Positions 37,543 through 46,440 of a DNA stretch of 64,000 nt are shown one piece after another (the first letter of the stretch is position 1; each line of letters starts with the position of its first letter). A model generated the notes under the pieces. It searched no databases and was not told the DNA's origin. It saw nothing but the letters and a program-made list of their open reading frames with translations. Source of the DNA: Alphaproteobacteria bacterium (GTDB taxonomy: Bacteria > Pseudomonadota > Alphaproteobacteria > UBA6615). The translations under genes and the position numbers were made by a program. The stretch is from positions 1-64,000 of the forward strand of contig JAKUPN010000001.1 of NCBI GenBank assembly GCA_022449545.1, read 5' to 3'.

Positions 37543-38697
37543 ATGAACACCAAAAGTTTATGGACAAACGAACGTACCCGAGGTCTTATATTCCAGGTCC
37601 TGTTAGTGGTTGGCATAGCAGTTTTTATTGCTTTCATTATATCTAATACTATTACAAATCTTGAAAAGGCTGGCCTAGCTTCAGGATATAGTTTTCTTGG
37701 GGATACTGCGTCTTTCGATATAAATCAGCGCTTAATTGAATACTCGTCAACTTCAACATATGGCAGAGCCATAATCGTTGGGGGTTTAAATACGATCGTA
37801 ATTGCCATTCTTGGGATTTTAGCAGCAACTGTTATCGGATTCATCGCGGGCATATTGAGACTTTCGAAAAATTATCTAATTAGCCGGCTAGTTACAATAT
37901 ATGTAGAGTTTGTTCGTAATGTCCCAGTACTGCTTCAAATCATTTTTTGGTGGGTCATATTACTGTCTCTTCCTAAAGTTAGAAATAGCCTGTCAATCGG
38001 TGACTCTATTTTTCTTAATAATCGAGGCATAAGGTTACCCTCAGCAAATTTTTCTGAAGGATCGGTTCTAGTTTTTTTAGTCTTTTTCGGCGTCCTTATT
38101 ACCCTATATTTTATCAAGCGTTGGTCACACAAAAGACAAGAAAAAACGGGCAAAATTTTTCCATTTGGATTTACGGCTCTTGGATTGATAATATTTCTTC
38201 CCGCATTAACATTTTTACTAACTGACCAACCAATAGATTTTAACGTTCCCACTCGTGGGCGTTTTAACTTAAAGGGAGGCTTCAATGTTACACCAGAACT
38301 CGTTGCCCTATGGCTGGCTTTATCAACATATACTGCAGCATTTATATCTGAAATTGTGCGTTCAGGGATACTCTCAGTTTCTAGTGGTCAGAGAGAGGCT
38401 GCAAGCGCGCTAGGACTAAAACCAAGTTTGACTATGCGGAAAATAATACTACCGCAAGCACTCAGAGTGATCATACCTCCCCTAACCAGCCAATATTTAA
38501 ACCTCACAAAGAACTCTTCCCTGGCAGTGGCAATAGGGTATCAAGATATAGTCTCTATAGGGGATACAGTATTGAACCAAAGCGGACAAGCTTTGGAAGT
38601 AATATCAATTTTTATGATATTTTATCTGACACTTAGTCTAATCACTTCAGCTTTTATGAATTGGTATAATAAAAGAATAGAGTTGGTTGAACGATGA
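37543..38697 (+). CDS. aapQ: general L-amino acid ABC transporter, permease AapQ
   Basis: The first inner-membrane permease of the Aap system. The 384-residue protein has an N-terminal membrane segment (FQVLLVVGIAVFIAFIIS), then the HisM-type permease domain beginning GRAIIVGGLNTIVIAILGILAATVIGFIAGILRLS. A long insertion loop follows, and the EAA motif reads REAASALGLKPSLTMRKIILPQALRVIIPP. It is followed by aapM with a 4-bp ATGA overlap, showing translational coupling. Confidence 0.95.
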   Translation: MNTKSLWTNERTRGLIFQVLLVVGIAVFIAFIISNTITNLEKAGLASGYSFLGDTASFDINQRLIEYSSTSTYGRAIIVGGLNTIVIAILGILAATVIGFIAGILRLSKNYLISRLVTIYVEFVRNVPVLLQIIFWWVILLSLPKVRNSLSIGDSIFLNNRGIRLPSANFSEGSVLVFLVFFGVLITLYFIKRWSHKRQEKTGKIFPFGFTALGLIIFLPALTFLLTDQPIDFNVPTRGRFNLKGGFNVTPELVALWLALSTYTAAFISEIVRSGILSVSSGQREAASALGLKPSLTMRKIILPQALRVIIPPLTSQYLNLTKNSSLAVAIGYQDIVSIGDTVLNQSGQALEVISIFMIFYLTLSLITSAFMNWYNKRIELVER

Positions 38698-39806
38698 CTA
38701 TAGATAACAACTCAAATAACGATAAAGCTAATCAAAATATAAAACCACCCCCTGCTAACACTGTTGGCATCATCGGATGGATTAGGAAAAATTTATTGGG
38801 CGGATGGGTAAACACCTTATTAACACTTATATCAATATATATTCTATGGTTAGTTCTACCACCTCTTTTTGATTGGGCTCTACTTAATGCTGACTTTTCA
38901 GGAAGTTCGGGAAAAGAATGCACTACTAATGGTGCTTGCTGGGCTTGGTTGGATCAACGGATAAATCAGTTTTTCTATGGATTTTACCCGCCAGATTCAT
39001 ACTGGAGGGTAAACCTCTCTCTCATTTTATTGCTACCTGCCCTAGCTTACATACTATTTGAAAACCTTCCATATTCTACATATGGCAGGTGGTTTGCGCT
39101 GAGCTACCCTATTATTTCAGCAGTACTTCTTTTAGGTGGAGTTGGGCTTGAAGGGGTTACCACAGATAAATTTGGAGGTTTCATGCTTAACCTGGTAGCA
39201 GGATTAGCAGGAATAATTCTTTCACTTCCAATAGGTGTAGTACTCGCTCTTGGACGTAGGTCAAAACTCCCTCTTATAAGAGTGTTTTCAATCGCCTTTA
39301 TAGAGATTATTAGAGGTGTTCCACTAATTACACTTCTATTTGTAGCAGTTATAATTGTTCAACTATTTTTGCCTCCAGGAGTGTCTTTAGATCAGTTAAT
39401 AAGGGTCATGATTATGATAACTATCTTCGCTTCAGCTTATATGGCCGAAGTGATTAGAGGTGGCTTACAAGCGATTCCAAATGGTCAATATGAAGCCGCA
39501 CAGGCTGTTGGATTAGGATATTGGAGGTCCATGCGTCTGGTTATTTTGCCACAAGCTCTGAAAATTTCTATTCCTGGCATTGTTAATACATTTATAGGCT
39601 TATTCAAAGACACAACTTTGGTAATTATCATTGGATTATTTGATATTCTCGGCCAAGCTCGTTTGTTACAAACTAATCCCGATTGGATGGGCAAAGTTGA
39701 TCATGAAACTTTTTTGTTAGCGGCTTTGTTTTTCTTCATAATATGTTTTTCCATGTCAAGATATTCCATCAACTTAGAGAAGCGTCTTGATACAACAAAT
39801 AAGTGA
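38694..39806 (+). CDS. aapM: general L-amino acid ABC transporter, permease AapM
   Basis: The second permease of the Aap system, pairing with AapQ. The 370-residue protein has about eight membrane segments with the HisM-like domain in the C-terminal half: GGFMLNLVAGLAGIILSLPIGVVLALGRRSKLP, FIEIIRGVPLITLLF, and the EAA motif EAAQAVGLGYWRSMRLVILPQALKISIPG. Its ATG overlaps the aapQ stop by four bases. The N-terminal 25 residues are Asn-rich and polar. Confidence 0.95.
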   Translation: MTIDNNSNNDKANQNIKPPPANTVGIIGWIRKNLLGGWVNTLLTLISIYILWLVLPPLFDWALLNADFSGSSGKECTTNGACWAWLDQRINQFFYGFYPPDSYWRVNLSLILLLPALAYILFENLPYSTYGRWFALSYPIISAVLLLGGVGLEGVTTDKFGGFMLNLVAGLAGIILSLPIGVVLALGRRSKLPLIRVFSIAFIEIIRGVPLITLLFVAVIIVQLFLPPGVSLDQLIRVMIMITIFASAYMAEVIRGGLQAIPNGQYEAAQAVGLGYWRSMRLVILPQALKISIPGIVNTFIGLFKDTTLVIIIGLFDILGQARLLQTNPDWMGKVDHETFLLAALFFFIICFSMSRYSINLEKRLDTTNK

Positions 39807-39841
39807 AACTCAGATAGTCCTTAACCATGGAGTGCTATTAG

Positions 39842-40588
39842 ATGAATGAAAATTCTGCTGTTATAGAAATTAGTGACTTAAATAAATGGTTTGGAAATTT
39901 TCATGTTCTCCGAGATATCAACTTGTCGGTTAGTCAAGGTGAAAGAATTGTTATCTGTGGTCCTTCTGGTAGCGGAAAATCTACATTAATTAGGTGTATA
40001 AATCGACTTGAGGAGCATCAGGAGGGTCGTATAGTAGTTGATGGAAATGAACTTACACACGATTTAAAAAACATTGATGCTGTTCGCCGTGAAGTCGGAA
40101 TGGTATTTCAATCCTTTAACCTCTTTCCTCATCTCAATGTCTTAGAAAACTGTACTTTAGCTTTGATCTGGGTAAGAAAAATGCCCAAATTAGAAGCTGA
40201 GAATTTAGCAATGGAATATCTGCATCGGGTAAAAATCCCAGAGCAAGCTCAGAAGTTTCCAGGCCAACTTTCCGGAGGACAGCAACAAAGAGTAGCTATA
40301 GCAAGATCTTTATGCATGCGGCCAAAAATAATGTTGTTTGATGAACCTACTTCGGCTCTCGATCCAGAGATGATTAAGGAAGTTCTTGACGTGATGGTAG
40401 ACCTTGCTGAAACAGGAATGACGATGCTAGTTGTCACGCATGAAATGGGGTTTGCATCACAAGTTGCCGACCAAATAATATTCATGGATGAGGGCTTGAT
40501 TGTAGAACAAAATACCCCCGAAGAGTTTTTTAATAACCCTAAGTCAGATCGAACCAAGCTATTCTTAAGCCAAATACTAAGTCACTAG
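39842..40588 (+). CDS. aapP: general L-amino acid ABC transporter, ATP-binding protein
   Basis: AapP powers the Aap uptake system. The 248-residue ABC ATPase has Walker [10 protein letters not shown] (40-48), the Q-loop in [14 protein letters not shown], signature LSGGQQQR (143-150), Walker B MLFDEPT (164-170) with SALDPE, and the switch His in [14 protein letters not shown] ribosome site precedes the ATG. It completes the aapJQMP operon, 35 bp after aapM. Confidence 0.96.
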   Translation: MNENSAVIEISDLNKWFGNFHVLRDINLSVSQGERIVICGPSGSGKSTLIRCINRLEEHQEGRIVVDGNELTHDLKNIDAVRREVGMVFQSFNLFPHLNVLENCTLALIWVRKMPKLEAENLAMEYLHRVKIPEQAQKFPGQLSGGQQQRVAIARSLCMRPKIMLFDEPTSALDPEMIKEVLDVMVDLAETGMTMLVVTHEMGFASQVADQIIFMDEGLIVEQNTPEEFFNNPKSDRTKLFLSQILSH

Positions 40589-40633
40589 ACATTTTCGTAT
40601 CTTAAATATTGAGTTAACTACTCAGTAAATGTA

Positions 40634-41566
40634 ATGCAAACGCACGAAATAATAATTGCACTGGCACCTGTCTTTTTAATGATATTTCTAGGTTGGTTTA
40701 CTCGCTACTTTCTATTTAGTGAAAGTATTAAATGGAGGCTGATCGAAAAAGTAACTTATTATCTATTTGTTCCAGCGCTAGTAATAAAACACTTGTTATA
40801 CGTTGATTTAGAAAACATACAAATCACCAATGCCTTACTAACATTGTTGGCAACAATTTTTACAGTTAGCTTAATATTATTATTCTCTCGAAAAAAAATT
40901 AAGAAACATTTTTCCATATCCGACCAATCTTTTACATCGATATTTCAGGGATCAATTAGAGCTAATTTTTTTATTTCCTTAGCTGCTGCACCTGTATTAT
41001 TAGGAAATAATCTAGCTGCTTTGTTAGTGATCTTAGTTGCTATTTTCACAATAACTGTAAACTTTATAAGCGTGCTAGTTCTGGTGCGTTTTGGCAGTGA
41101 GAAAAAAAGAGACCTAAATCATATAGCGCTAAAACTCTTAAGAAATCCATTTATATTATCAACGGTTGTCGGAATCGCGATTAACCTAAGTGGTATAGAT
41201 TTAGCCGAAGAAATAAACTCAGGAATAGCCCTTCTTTCTGGTCTGGGACTACCGATGGCTTTATTCTGCGCTGGCGCAAGTATTTATGCTATCAACTTTA
41301 GGCGTCAGTTTAGCTCAATTTTACTGGCCAGCAGTATAAGACTAATAATTTCTCCATTTATTGCCTATATGATAGGAAAAGTTTTAGGACTTGATGGACA
41401 AATTATTGCTACCCTAGTTTTATTTCATGGACAGCCAACTGCTGTAACCTCCTATATTTTAGCTCGTGAAATGGACGGAGACCATGAACTTATGGCTTCT
41501 ATACTGACAAGCCAAACAGCTCTTTCTGTTATCTCACTCCCTATTATACTTTTATTGTTAACGTAA
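40634..41566 (+). CDS. AEC (auxin efflux carrier) family transporter
   Basis: A 310-residue inner-membrane carrier with about ten membrane segments in two inverted halves, as expected for the bile/arsenite/riboflavin and AEC fold. The N-terminal IIALAPVFLMIFLGWFTRYF, the central IRANFFISLAAAPVLLG and the C-terminal LVLFHGQPTAVTSYILAREMDGD segments are family-typical. Bacterial members export or import organic acids or amino-acid derivatives such as malonate or malate. It lies 45 bp after aapP and could be co-transcribed. It converges on the PLP gene with a 7-bp gap. Confidence 0.9.
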   Translation: MQTHEIIIALAPVFLMIFLGWFTRYFLFSESIKWRLIEKVTYYLFVPALVIKHLLYVDLENIQITNALLTLLATIFTVSLILLFSRKKIKKHFSISDQSFTSIFQGSIRANFFISLAAAPVLLGNNLAALLVILVAIFTITVNFISVLVLVRFGSEKKRDLNHIALKLLRNPFILSTVVGIAINLSGIDLAEEINSGIALLSGLGLPMALFCAGASIYAINFRRQFSSILLASSIRLIISPFIAYMIGKVLGLDGQIIATLVLFHGQPTAVTSYILAREMDGDHELMASILTSQTALSVISLPIILLLLT

Positions 41567-41573
41567 TTTTTCG

Positions 41574-42734
41574 CTAGCTCAGAGCATAATCCAACTCGGC
41601 CAGCAAATCACGAGAATCTTCTAAGCCTACTGAAAAACGGATTAAATTATCCTTTATACCAAGCTCTAATCTTTTTTCTTCTGGAACTGATGCATGAGTC
41701 ATAATTGCTGGATGCTCTATTAAACTTTCCACTCCTCCAAGACTTTCGGCCAATGCAAATAATCTGCATCGCTCCAGAAAAGTTACACTTTCCGAAAGTC
41801 CCCCTTTTAAAAGAATACTTATCATTCCTCCATACCCATTCATTTGCTTAGAGGCTAACTCATATTGGGGATGGCTTTTTAAACCAGGATAATACACCCT
41901 TTCAACCGCATCATGATCTTCAAGATATTCGGCGATTATCTGACCGTTTTTAACGTGTTGAGCCATTCGAAGGTGAAGAGTTTTAAGGGCACGCAATGCT
42001 AAAAAACTATCAAAGGGACTAGAAATAGCGCCGACAGCATTCTGAAGAAAAGATAACTTTTCAGACAGATCCTCTCTACCAACCACCACTACTCCGCCAA
42101 CTAGATCCGAATGACCATTAAGGTACTTTGTAGCTGAATGAACAACAATATCAATTCCGTGGTCTAATGGTCGTTGGATGTAAGGAGAAGCAAAAGTATT
42201 ATCACATACAGCTATCAATCCGTGCTCCTTTGCGATAGCCGAAACAGCAGATAAATCGACTATTCTCAAAAGTGGATTGGTTGGCGTCTCAATCCAGATC
42301 ATTTTGGTGGATGGTTTAATTTTTTCGATAAGACTATGAGGATTTGTCATATCGACAAAAGAAAAGTCAAGCTTAGAAGAGCGGCGGCGCACATTTTCAA
42401 AAAGCCGATAAGTGCCCCCGTAAAGATCGTCCATAGAAATTACATGATCTCCACTATCTAATATCTCTAAAACTGTACTTATAGCGGCCATACCTGATGC
42501 AAACGCAAAACCATTTGAGCCATTTTCTAGGTCTGCCACACAGGACTCGTAAGCTCCTCGAGTTGGATTTTGTGTACGAGAATATTCATAACCGAGATGT
42601 TTGCCTGGGCTCTCTTGAACATATGTAGAGGTCGCATAGATAGGCGTCATGACCGCTCCTGTTGAAGGATCAGGTCGCTGCCCTGCATGTATAGCTCGAG
42701 TCGCAAAGTGAGGCCGATTAGTTTTATGTTTCAT
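41574..42734 (-). CDS. Cys/Met-metabolism PLP-dependent enzyme (cystathionine gamma-synthase/lyase type)
   Basis: A 386-residue fold-type I PLP enzyme of trans-sulfuration. The PLP lysine is Lys203 in HSATKYLNGHSD. Other family segments are PPIYATST-like PIYATSTYVQ, YEYSRTQNPTRGAYE, FASGMAAI, IWIETPTNPLLRIVD, and SLGGVESLIEHPAIMTHA at the C-terminal active site. Synthase (metB), gamma-lyase or methionine gamma-lyase functions cannot be separated by eye. The ATG at 42734 has a GGGAG site; a TTG eight codons upstream is less likely. A Rid gene sits directly upstream on the same strand, fitting clearance of enamine products. Confidence 0.9.
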   Translation of the reverse strand: MKHKTNRPHFATRAIHAGQRPDPSTGAVMTPIYATSTYVQESPGKHLGYEYSRTQNPTRGAYESCVADLENGSNGFAFASGMAAISTVLEILDSGDHVISMDDLYGGTYRLFENVRRRSSKLDFSFVDMTNPHSLIEKIKPSTKMIWIETPTNPLLRIVDLSAVSAIAKEHGLIAVCDNTFASPYIQRPLDHGIDIVVHSATKYLNGHSDLVGGVVVVGREDLSEKLSFLQNAVGAISSPFDSFLALRALKTLHLRMAQHVKNGQIIAEYLEDHDAVERVYYPGLKSHPQYELASKQMNGYGGMISILLKGGLSESVTFLERCRLFALAESLGGVESLIEHPAIMTHASVPEEKRLELGIKDNLIRFSVGLEDSRDLLAELDYALS

Positions 42735-42775
42735 GAGTAAAAAAAGCTCCCAAAGCAAACTCTAATATGAAAATA

Positions 42776-43201
42776 TCAATCAATTACTGCGACGGCATCT
42801 ATTTCAATTTTACATCTTGGATCAGTTGCTAGCTGAACCACTTGGACAGTTGTTGTAGTTGGTTTATTTTCTCCAAAATATTCCGCCCAGACACGATTTA
42901 AAGCATCTTGATCTGAAAGATCAGTACAATAACGATTAGAAGTCACAATATCTGAAAAATTAGCTCCTACCGATTCAAGGCCTTTTTTAATATTTTCTAA
43001 TACAATCCTTGTTTGACCTTCCATGTCCTCCGGAATGTCATCAAATTCTTCTGGCACATGAGGATGACTGTGGTAAACGGGTGTTGCTGTGCAACCAGCT
43101 AAGTAAACTGTCGTTCCCCCACTTACCTTGATTGCAGGGGCATAAGGCATCCAAATATCTGGTGCGTCTGGCCAATGTATGTGTTCTATATTTTTTTTCA
43201 T
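42776..43201 (-). CDS. Rid (YjgF) family protein, second copy
   Basis: A 141-residue Rid-family protein. It shows the pattern YAPAIKVSGGTTVYLAGCTA, TRIVLENIKKGLESVGANFSDIVTSNRYCTDL and CKIEIDAVAVID. Where RidA has P-A-R-S/T, this protein has PTTTTVQVVQLA, so the carboxylate-binding Arg is missing. A His-rich insertion (VYHSHPHVPEEFDD) follows strand two. The ATG at 43201 has a GGAG site; an upstream Met would add six residues. It lies between an NAD-dependent epimerase gene and the PLP enzyme gene, 41 bp upstream of the latter. Confidence 0.85.
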   Translation of the reverse strand: MKKNIEHIHWPDAPDIWMPYAPAIKVSGGTTVYLAGCTATPVYHSHPHVPEEFDDIPEDMEGQTRIVLENIKKGLESVGANFSDIVTSNRYCTDLSDQDALNRVWAEYFGENKPTTTTVQVVQLATDPRCKIEIDAVAVID

Positions 43202-43278
43202 AGGGAAACTCCATCCCAAGTTTTAAGAAAATGTATGAGCTATTAAGCCCACAAGTTATTAACGTATAAACTACTTCT

Positions 43279-44265
43279 CTAAGAGTCATAGAGATTATAA
43301 TAACTTTTGCCCAATGGGTCGATATATGCGTCATCCGCACTTACAAGATTTTCATCCAATAAACTTTTAAAAGAGTCGATAGTTTTTTTCACACCATTTG
43401 AAAGTCCCAGCCTAGGAAAATCCCCTATGAGGCTCCTTAAATATTTATCATTAAGCCCACTAACAAAAGGCAATGGTTCTCCTGTAGAACTTAATTCCGC
43501 TGATGGAATTATCTGTCTAATAATTTCTAGAACCTCTTCTATACTTGTATTAGATCCGGCTAAATCAGCAACATATGCGCCTTTTTTTTTGGTGAGCGCC
43601 GCAGCTATAAAAGCATTAGCTACTTCCGTCGTGTGCTGCAACATTACAGGCCCGCTAAAAGGTATACAAAATCGTTTTCCTGCGGCAGCAGCCAGCATTG
43701 CCTTAGTGGGAGCAGCTGTTACCCCTTGATCTCTACCGGGACCGTAAACAGTATGAGGCCTGATACCAATACTTGGCTGGCTTTTAGTATTCCAATAAAT
43801 ATTTGCGATGGCCTCATCGGCCATCTTAAAAGTGCCATAGAGTGTTGCAGGCCATTTTTCATTCTCTGGCGGTAAAGCCGCTATTGAACTAGCGTAAGCT
43901 AATCCATTAATATTATGCCTCAATGCTGCTTCAAATACATTAATTTGGCCAATAACGTTTACTTGGGCTCCCAAAAGCGGATTCTCATTACAAAACGGCA
44001 CCTGTAGCGCAGCAAGATGTATTATCGCTGAAACAGTATTATCCGATATAACATCCTCTAGTATTCCTTTCTCTGTAATATCCCCAACCACCCATTTAAT
44101 ATCATCGGCATCTTTTTTATTAATAACTAAATTTAATCTGCGGCGATCTTCAGATAGATCAAATACAATGGGCGTAATTCCTTCTTGAATTAAGTTAGCA
44201 ACTACCTGAGCCCCAATGCATCCAGCGGCACCCGTAACTAGAACCGAGCTATAGGGAAGTGTCAT
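43279..44265 (-). CDS. NAD-dependent epimerase/dehydratase (extended SDR)
   Basis: A 328-residue extended short-chain dehydrogenase. The NAD-binding motif is GAAGCIG (12-18), an Asp36 after strand two (VFDLSED) favours NAD, and the active site has Ser126-127 with Tyr143-x-x-x-Lys147 (YGTFK). Further segments are HLAALQVPFCNENP, NVIGQINVFEAA and IRPHTVYGPGRDQG. Such enzymes epimerise or oxidise nucleotide sugars or other sugar derivatives; the substrate is unknown. It is the first of three same-strand genes, 77 bp upstream of the Rid gene. Confidence 0.9.
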   Translation of the reverse strand: MTLPYSSVLVTGAAGCIGAQVVANLIQEGITPIVFDLSEDRRRLNLVINKKDADDIKWVVGDITEKGILEDVISDNTVSAIIHLAALQVPFCNENPLLGAQVNVIGQINVFEAALRHNINGLAYASSIAALPPENEKWPATLYGTFKMADEAIANIYWNTKSQPSIGIRPHTVYGPGRDQGVTAAPTKAMLAAAAGKRFCIPFSGPVMLQHTTEVANAFIAAALTKKKGAYVADLAGSNTSIEEVLEIIRQIIPSAELSSTGEPLPFVSGLNDKYLRSLIGDFPRLGLSNGVKKTIDSFKSLLDENLVSADDAYIDPLGKSYYNLYDS

Positions 44266-44333
44266 GTGTATCTCACAATATTAATAATCGATAGGCCGAT
44301 AAAATACTTTAATTAGTGACCGGAGAATTTAAA

Positions 44334-44408
44334 TGGTGGGCGCGGTAGGGTTTGAACCTACGACCCCCTCGATGTCACCGAGGTGCTCTCCCGCTGAGCT
44401 ACGCGCCC
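44334..44408 (-). tRNA. tRNA-Val (anticodon GAC)
   Basis: A complete 75-base cloverleaf on the minus strand. The acceptor stem is GGGCGCG/CGCGCCC, the D arm GCTC/GAGC, the anticodon stem CCTCG/CGAGG with loop GTGACAT (anticodon GAC), and the T stem GTAGG/CCTAC. An encoded CCA end is present. It reads valine codons GUC and GUU. Confidence 0.95.
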
Positions 44409-44721
44409 TAATAGAATTATATCACTAATAGCACTCTTATTAGAAAACAGTATTACAATTCCGCAAAATTCTAACTTGAAAGTCGGTCATACAACGACAG
44501 CTATTAATTGGCAAGACTGGTAAAAAGATAGATATTCTCGTTAATATATAAATTATATACGTTAGAGATATTCGAATGAAAAAATAAATGGAGTGCTGGT
44601 GTAAAAGGATCGAAAATATTATGATGCATACGCTTTAATGAACATGATAACACTTGCTCCCATTTCTTTTTTTTTATACAGGTATGATTAGGACTTACTA
44701 TTTTAGTAAATCAATAAAGTT
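44409..44721. other. 313-bp intergenic region between divergent tRNA-Val and amidohydrolase genes
   Basis: An AT-rich stretch with no convincing gene; the longest ATG frames are under 20 codons. Its left end carries the tRNA-Val promoter. Its right end should hold the promoter of the amidohydrolase gene, but I find no clear -35/-10 pair there. A run of nine T residues lies near 44668. Confidence 0.6.
44416..44421 (-). promoter_or_regulatory. -10 box of tRNA-Val promoter
   Basis: A perfect TATAAT on the minus strand ends 7 bases before the expected transcript start at 44408-44409. The -35 region is poor (TTCTAA at 18 bases). This is consistent with transcription beginning almost exactly at the tRNA 5' end. 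Confidence 0.5.
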
Positions 44722-45606
44722 ATGACCCAAAAACAACAAGTTAAATCAGATCACCCTATTGAGATTATCAGTCCGACTAAACAAACAGTACCGTTGGTCT
44801 TTTCTTCTCCTCACAGCGGGCGAGCATACCCTGAGGAATTTTTACAGGCAATTCAACTCAACTCTCATGAAATACGTAGGTCTGAAGATAGTTTTGTGGA
44901 CGAAATATTTGCTTCGGTCATCAACTACGGAGCACCTCTCTTGAAAGCCCTATTTCCTCGAGCCTTCATTGACCCCAATCGAGAGCCATATGAGCTTGAT
45001 CCTATGATGTTTAGCGAACCACTTCCTGACTTTGTTAATAAACGTTCTCCCCGAGTGGCCGTGGGTCTCGGTACAATCGCCAAACTAGTGGCTAATGGAT
45101 CGGAGATTTATTCAAAGAAGTTAAGTTTTACAGAAGCCAATAGACGGATCGATAACTTCTATCGTCCTTATCATAAAGCCCTTGAAGAGCTAATTAGGAC
45201 AACTCAGCATCAATTTAATAGGTGTATACTAATTGATTGTCATTCAATGCCCTCTGTTGGCGGACCAATGGAGAATGATGCTGGCAGACACCGTCAGGTA
45301 GATTTTATTATTGGTGATGCGCATGGTCGCAGTTGTTCAAGGGCGTTAACAATTTTGGTTGAGGAGACACTTCGTGAAATGGGTTATTCAGTAATGCGCA
45401 ACACTCCATATTCAGGAGGATTTATTACCCGCAACTACGGATGCCCCGATAAACAGATTCATGCCATTCAAATCGAAATAAATCGTGGTCTATATATGAA
45501 TGAATCAATATTCACACGTCGTGCTGAAATGATGGAAGTAATCGAAAATATTTCCCTTCTGACCGAGCGTTTAATTGGAATAGAGCCTCAAGCTCTCGCA
45601 GCTTGA
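44722..45606 (+). CDS. N-formylglutamate amidohydrolase-family protein
   Basis: A 294-residue zinc hydrolase of the N-formylglutamate amidohydrolase family, which cleaves N-acyl-glutamate to glutamate. Probable metal ligands are His31 in SSPHSGRAYP, His174 in LIDCHSMPS and the Glu of QIEINRGLYM. The RAFIDPNREPYELDPMMF segment is typical. No histidine-degradation (hut) genes are nearby. The N-acetylglutamate-forming enzymes DgcN and DgcA lie about 2 kb downstream, so it may act on N-acetyl- or N-formyl-glutamate. Its TGA stop overlaps the TTG start of the GNAT gene. Confidence 0.88.
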   Translation: MTQKQQVKSDHPIEIISPTKQTVPLVFSSPHSGRAYPEEFLQAIQLNSHEIRRSEDSFVDEIFASVINYGAPLLKALFPRAFIDPNREPYELDPMMFSEPLPDFVNKRSPRVAVGLGTIAKLVANGSEIYSKKLSFTEANRRIDNFYRPYHKALEELIRTTQHQFNRCILIDCHSMPSVGGPMENDAGRHRQVDFIIGDAHGRSCSRALTILVEETLREMGYSVMRNTPYSGGFITRNYGCPDKQIHAIQIEINRGLYMNESIFTRRAEMMEVIENISLLTERLIGIEPQALAA

Positions 45607-46172
45607 CCACGATATTGGCAAAGACGTTGTCCGAAGTAAAATCTAGAAAAGATTATTTTATACGTGAGGCGCTAAGAGCTGATCTGGATATCATTCAAGA
45701 AATATATGCTCATCACGTAAAAAACGGCTTAGGATCTTTTGAAGAGCTGCCACCACAAAGTAAGGAAGTCCATAAAAGAATAACTCAAGCTAGAAGTCTT
45801 AACCTGCCATATCTCGTAGCTGAACTAAATAGTTCCGTAAAAGGATTCGCTTACGTTAGTCCCTTTCGGCATCGCTCTGCGTATAGATACACTCTTGAGG
45901 ATTCAGTTTACGTAGCTCCTGAATCATTGGGGATAGGCATTGGATCAGCTCTTCTTTCAAATTTAATAATGAAATGTACTGCTCTTGGTTTTCGGCAAAT
46001 GATCGCAGTAATTGGTGACAGTAAGAATCAGGCTTCAATTAATCTACATTTGAAATACGGATTTTCTCATATAGGAATAATGCCATCAGTAGGCTTCAAG
46101 TTTGGACGTTGGGTTGATAGCGTGCGTATGCAGAGGCCTCTTGGCCAGGGTGACAAAACGACACCAAATTAG
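45603..46172 (+). CDS. GNAT-family N-acetyltransferase (phosphinothricin-acetyltransferase-like)
   Basis: A GNAT acetyltransferase of up to 189 residues, using acetyl-CoA on an amino group. It resembles the phosphinothricin or L-amino-acid N-acyltransferase branch: FIREALRADLDIIQEIYAHHV, FRHRSAYRYTLEDSVYVAPES, the acetyl-CoA loop LGIGIGSALLSNLI, and ASINLHLKYGFSHIGIMPSVGFKFGRWVDSVRMQRPL. The start is uncertain: a TTG overlaps the upstream stop by four bases (TTGA), and other TTG codons follow; no ATG is available early in the frame. Coupling to the amidohydrolase gene suggests a linked substrate. Confidence 0.87.
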   Translation: MTTILAKTLSEVKSRKDYFIREALRADLDIIQEIYAHHVKNGLGSFEELPPQSKEVHKRITQARSLNLPYLVAELNSSVKGFAYVSPFRHRSAYRYTLEDSVYVAPESLGIGIGSALLSNLIMKCTALGFRQMIAVIGDSKNQASINLHLKYGFSHIGIMPSVGFKFGRWVDSVRMQRPLGQGDKTTPN

Positions 46173-46194
46173 ATTTTTTCTTATAATAAAAAAA

Positions 46195-46219
46195 AGGCCG
46201 CAGATTTTTTTTGCGGCCT
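46195..46219 (-). terminator. intrinsic terminator hairpin
   Basis: AGGCCGCA (46195-46202) pairs with TGCGGCCT (46212-46219), an 8-bp GC-rich stem. On the minus strand it is followed by nine T residues, so it best terminates transcripts from dgcA, which ends 220 bases away. It may also slow transcripts from the GNAT gene on the plus strand, where the T run lies in the loop. Confidence 0.7.
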
Positions 46220-46440
46220 AAGGTAAGGGAGGGAACATAATAGTGCCGCATAATATTGTTCTTGAAATTATTTTCAAGATATAAGTTGTCAAGTAAAAAA
46301 ATAAGAAAAATTTGCAATGACCAACGATGAATAACGAAAGATTATTTCAATATACTTAATTGGTGTATTACTTCTGTAATATCTAATTTGAAGACAAAAA
46401 CTTTATTTGTACTTTTAATCTCAGAAAACTACAAAAGGAA

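Noticed and set aside
42735-42775. Possible SAM riboswitch before the Cys/Met PLP enzyme
   Set aside because: Only 41 bp separates it from the Rid gene and no folding pattern is seen.
43307-43875. Overlapping 140- and 80-codon plus-strand frames opposite the epimerase gene
   Set aside because: Antisense to a clear SDR gene with intact motifs.
44654-44688. TTGCTC and TATGAT as promoter of the amidohydrolase gene
   Set aside because: The spacing is 23 bases, too long for a sigma-70 promoter.
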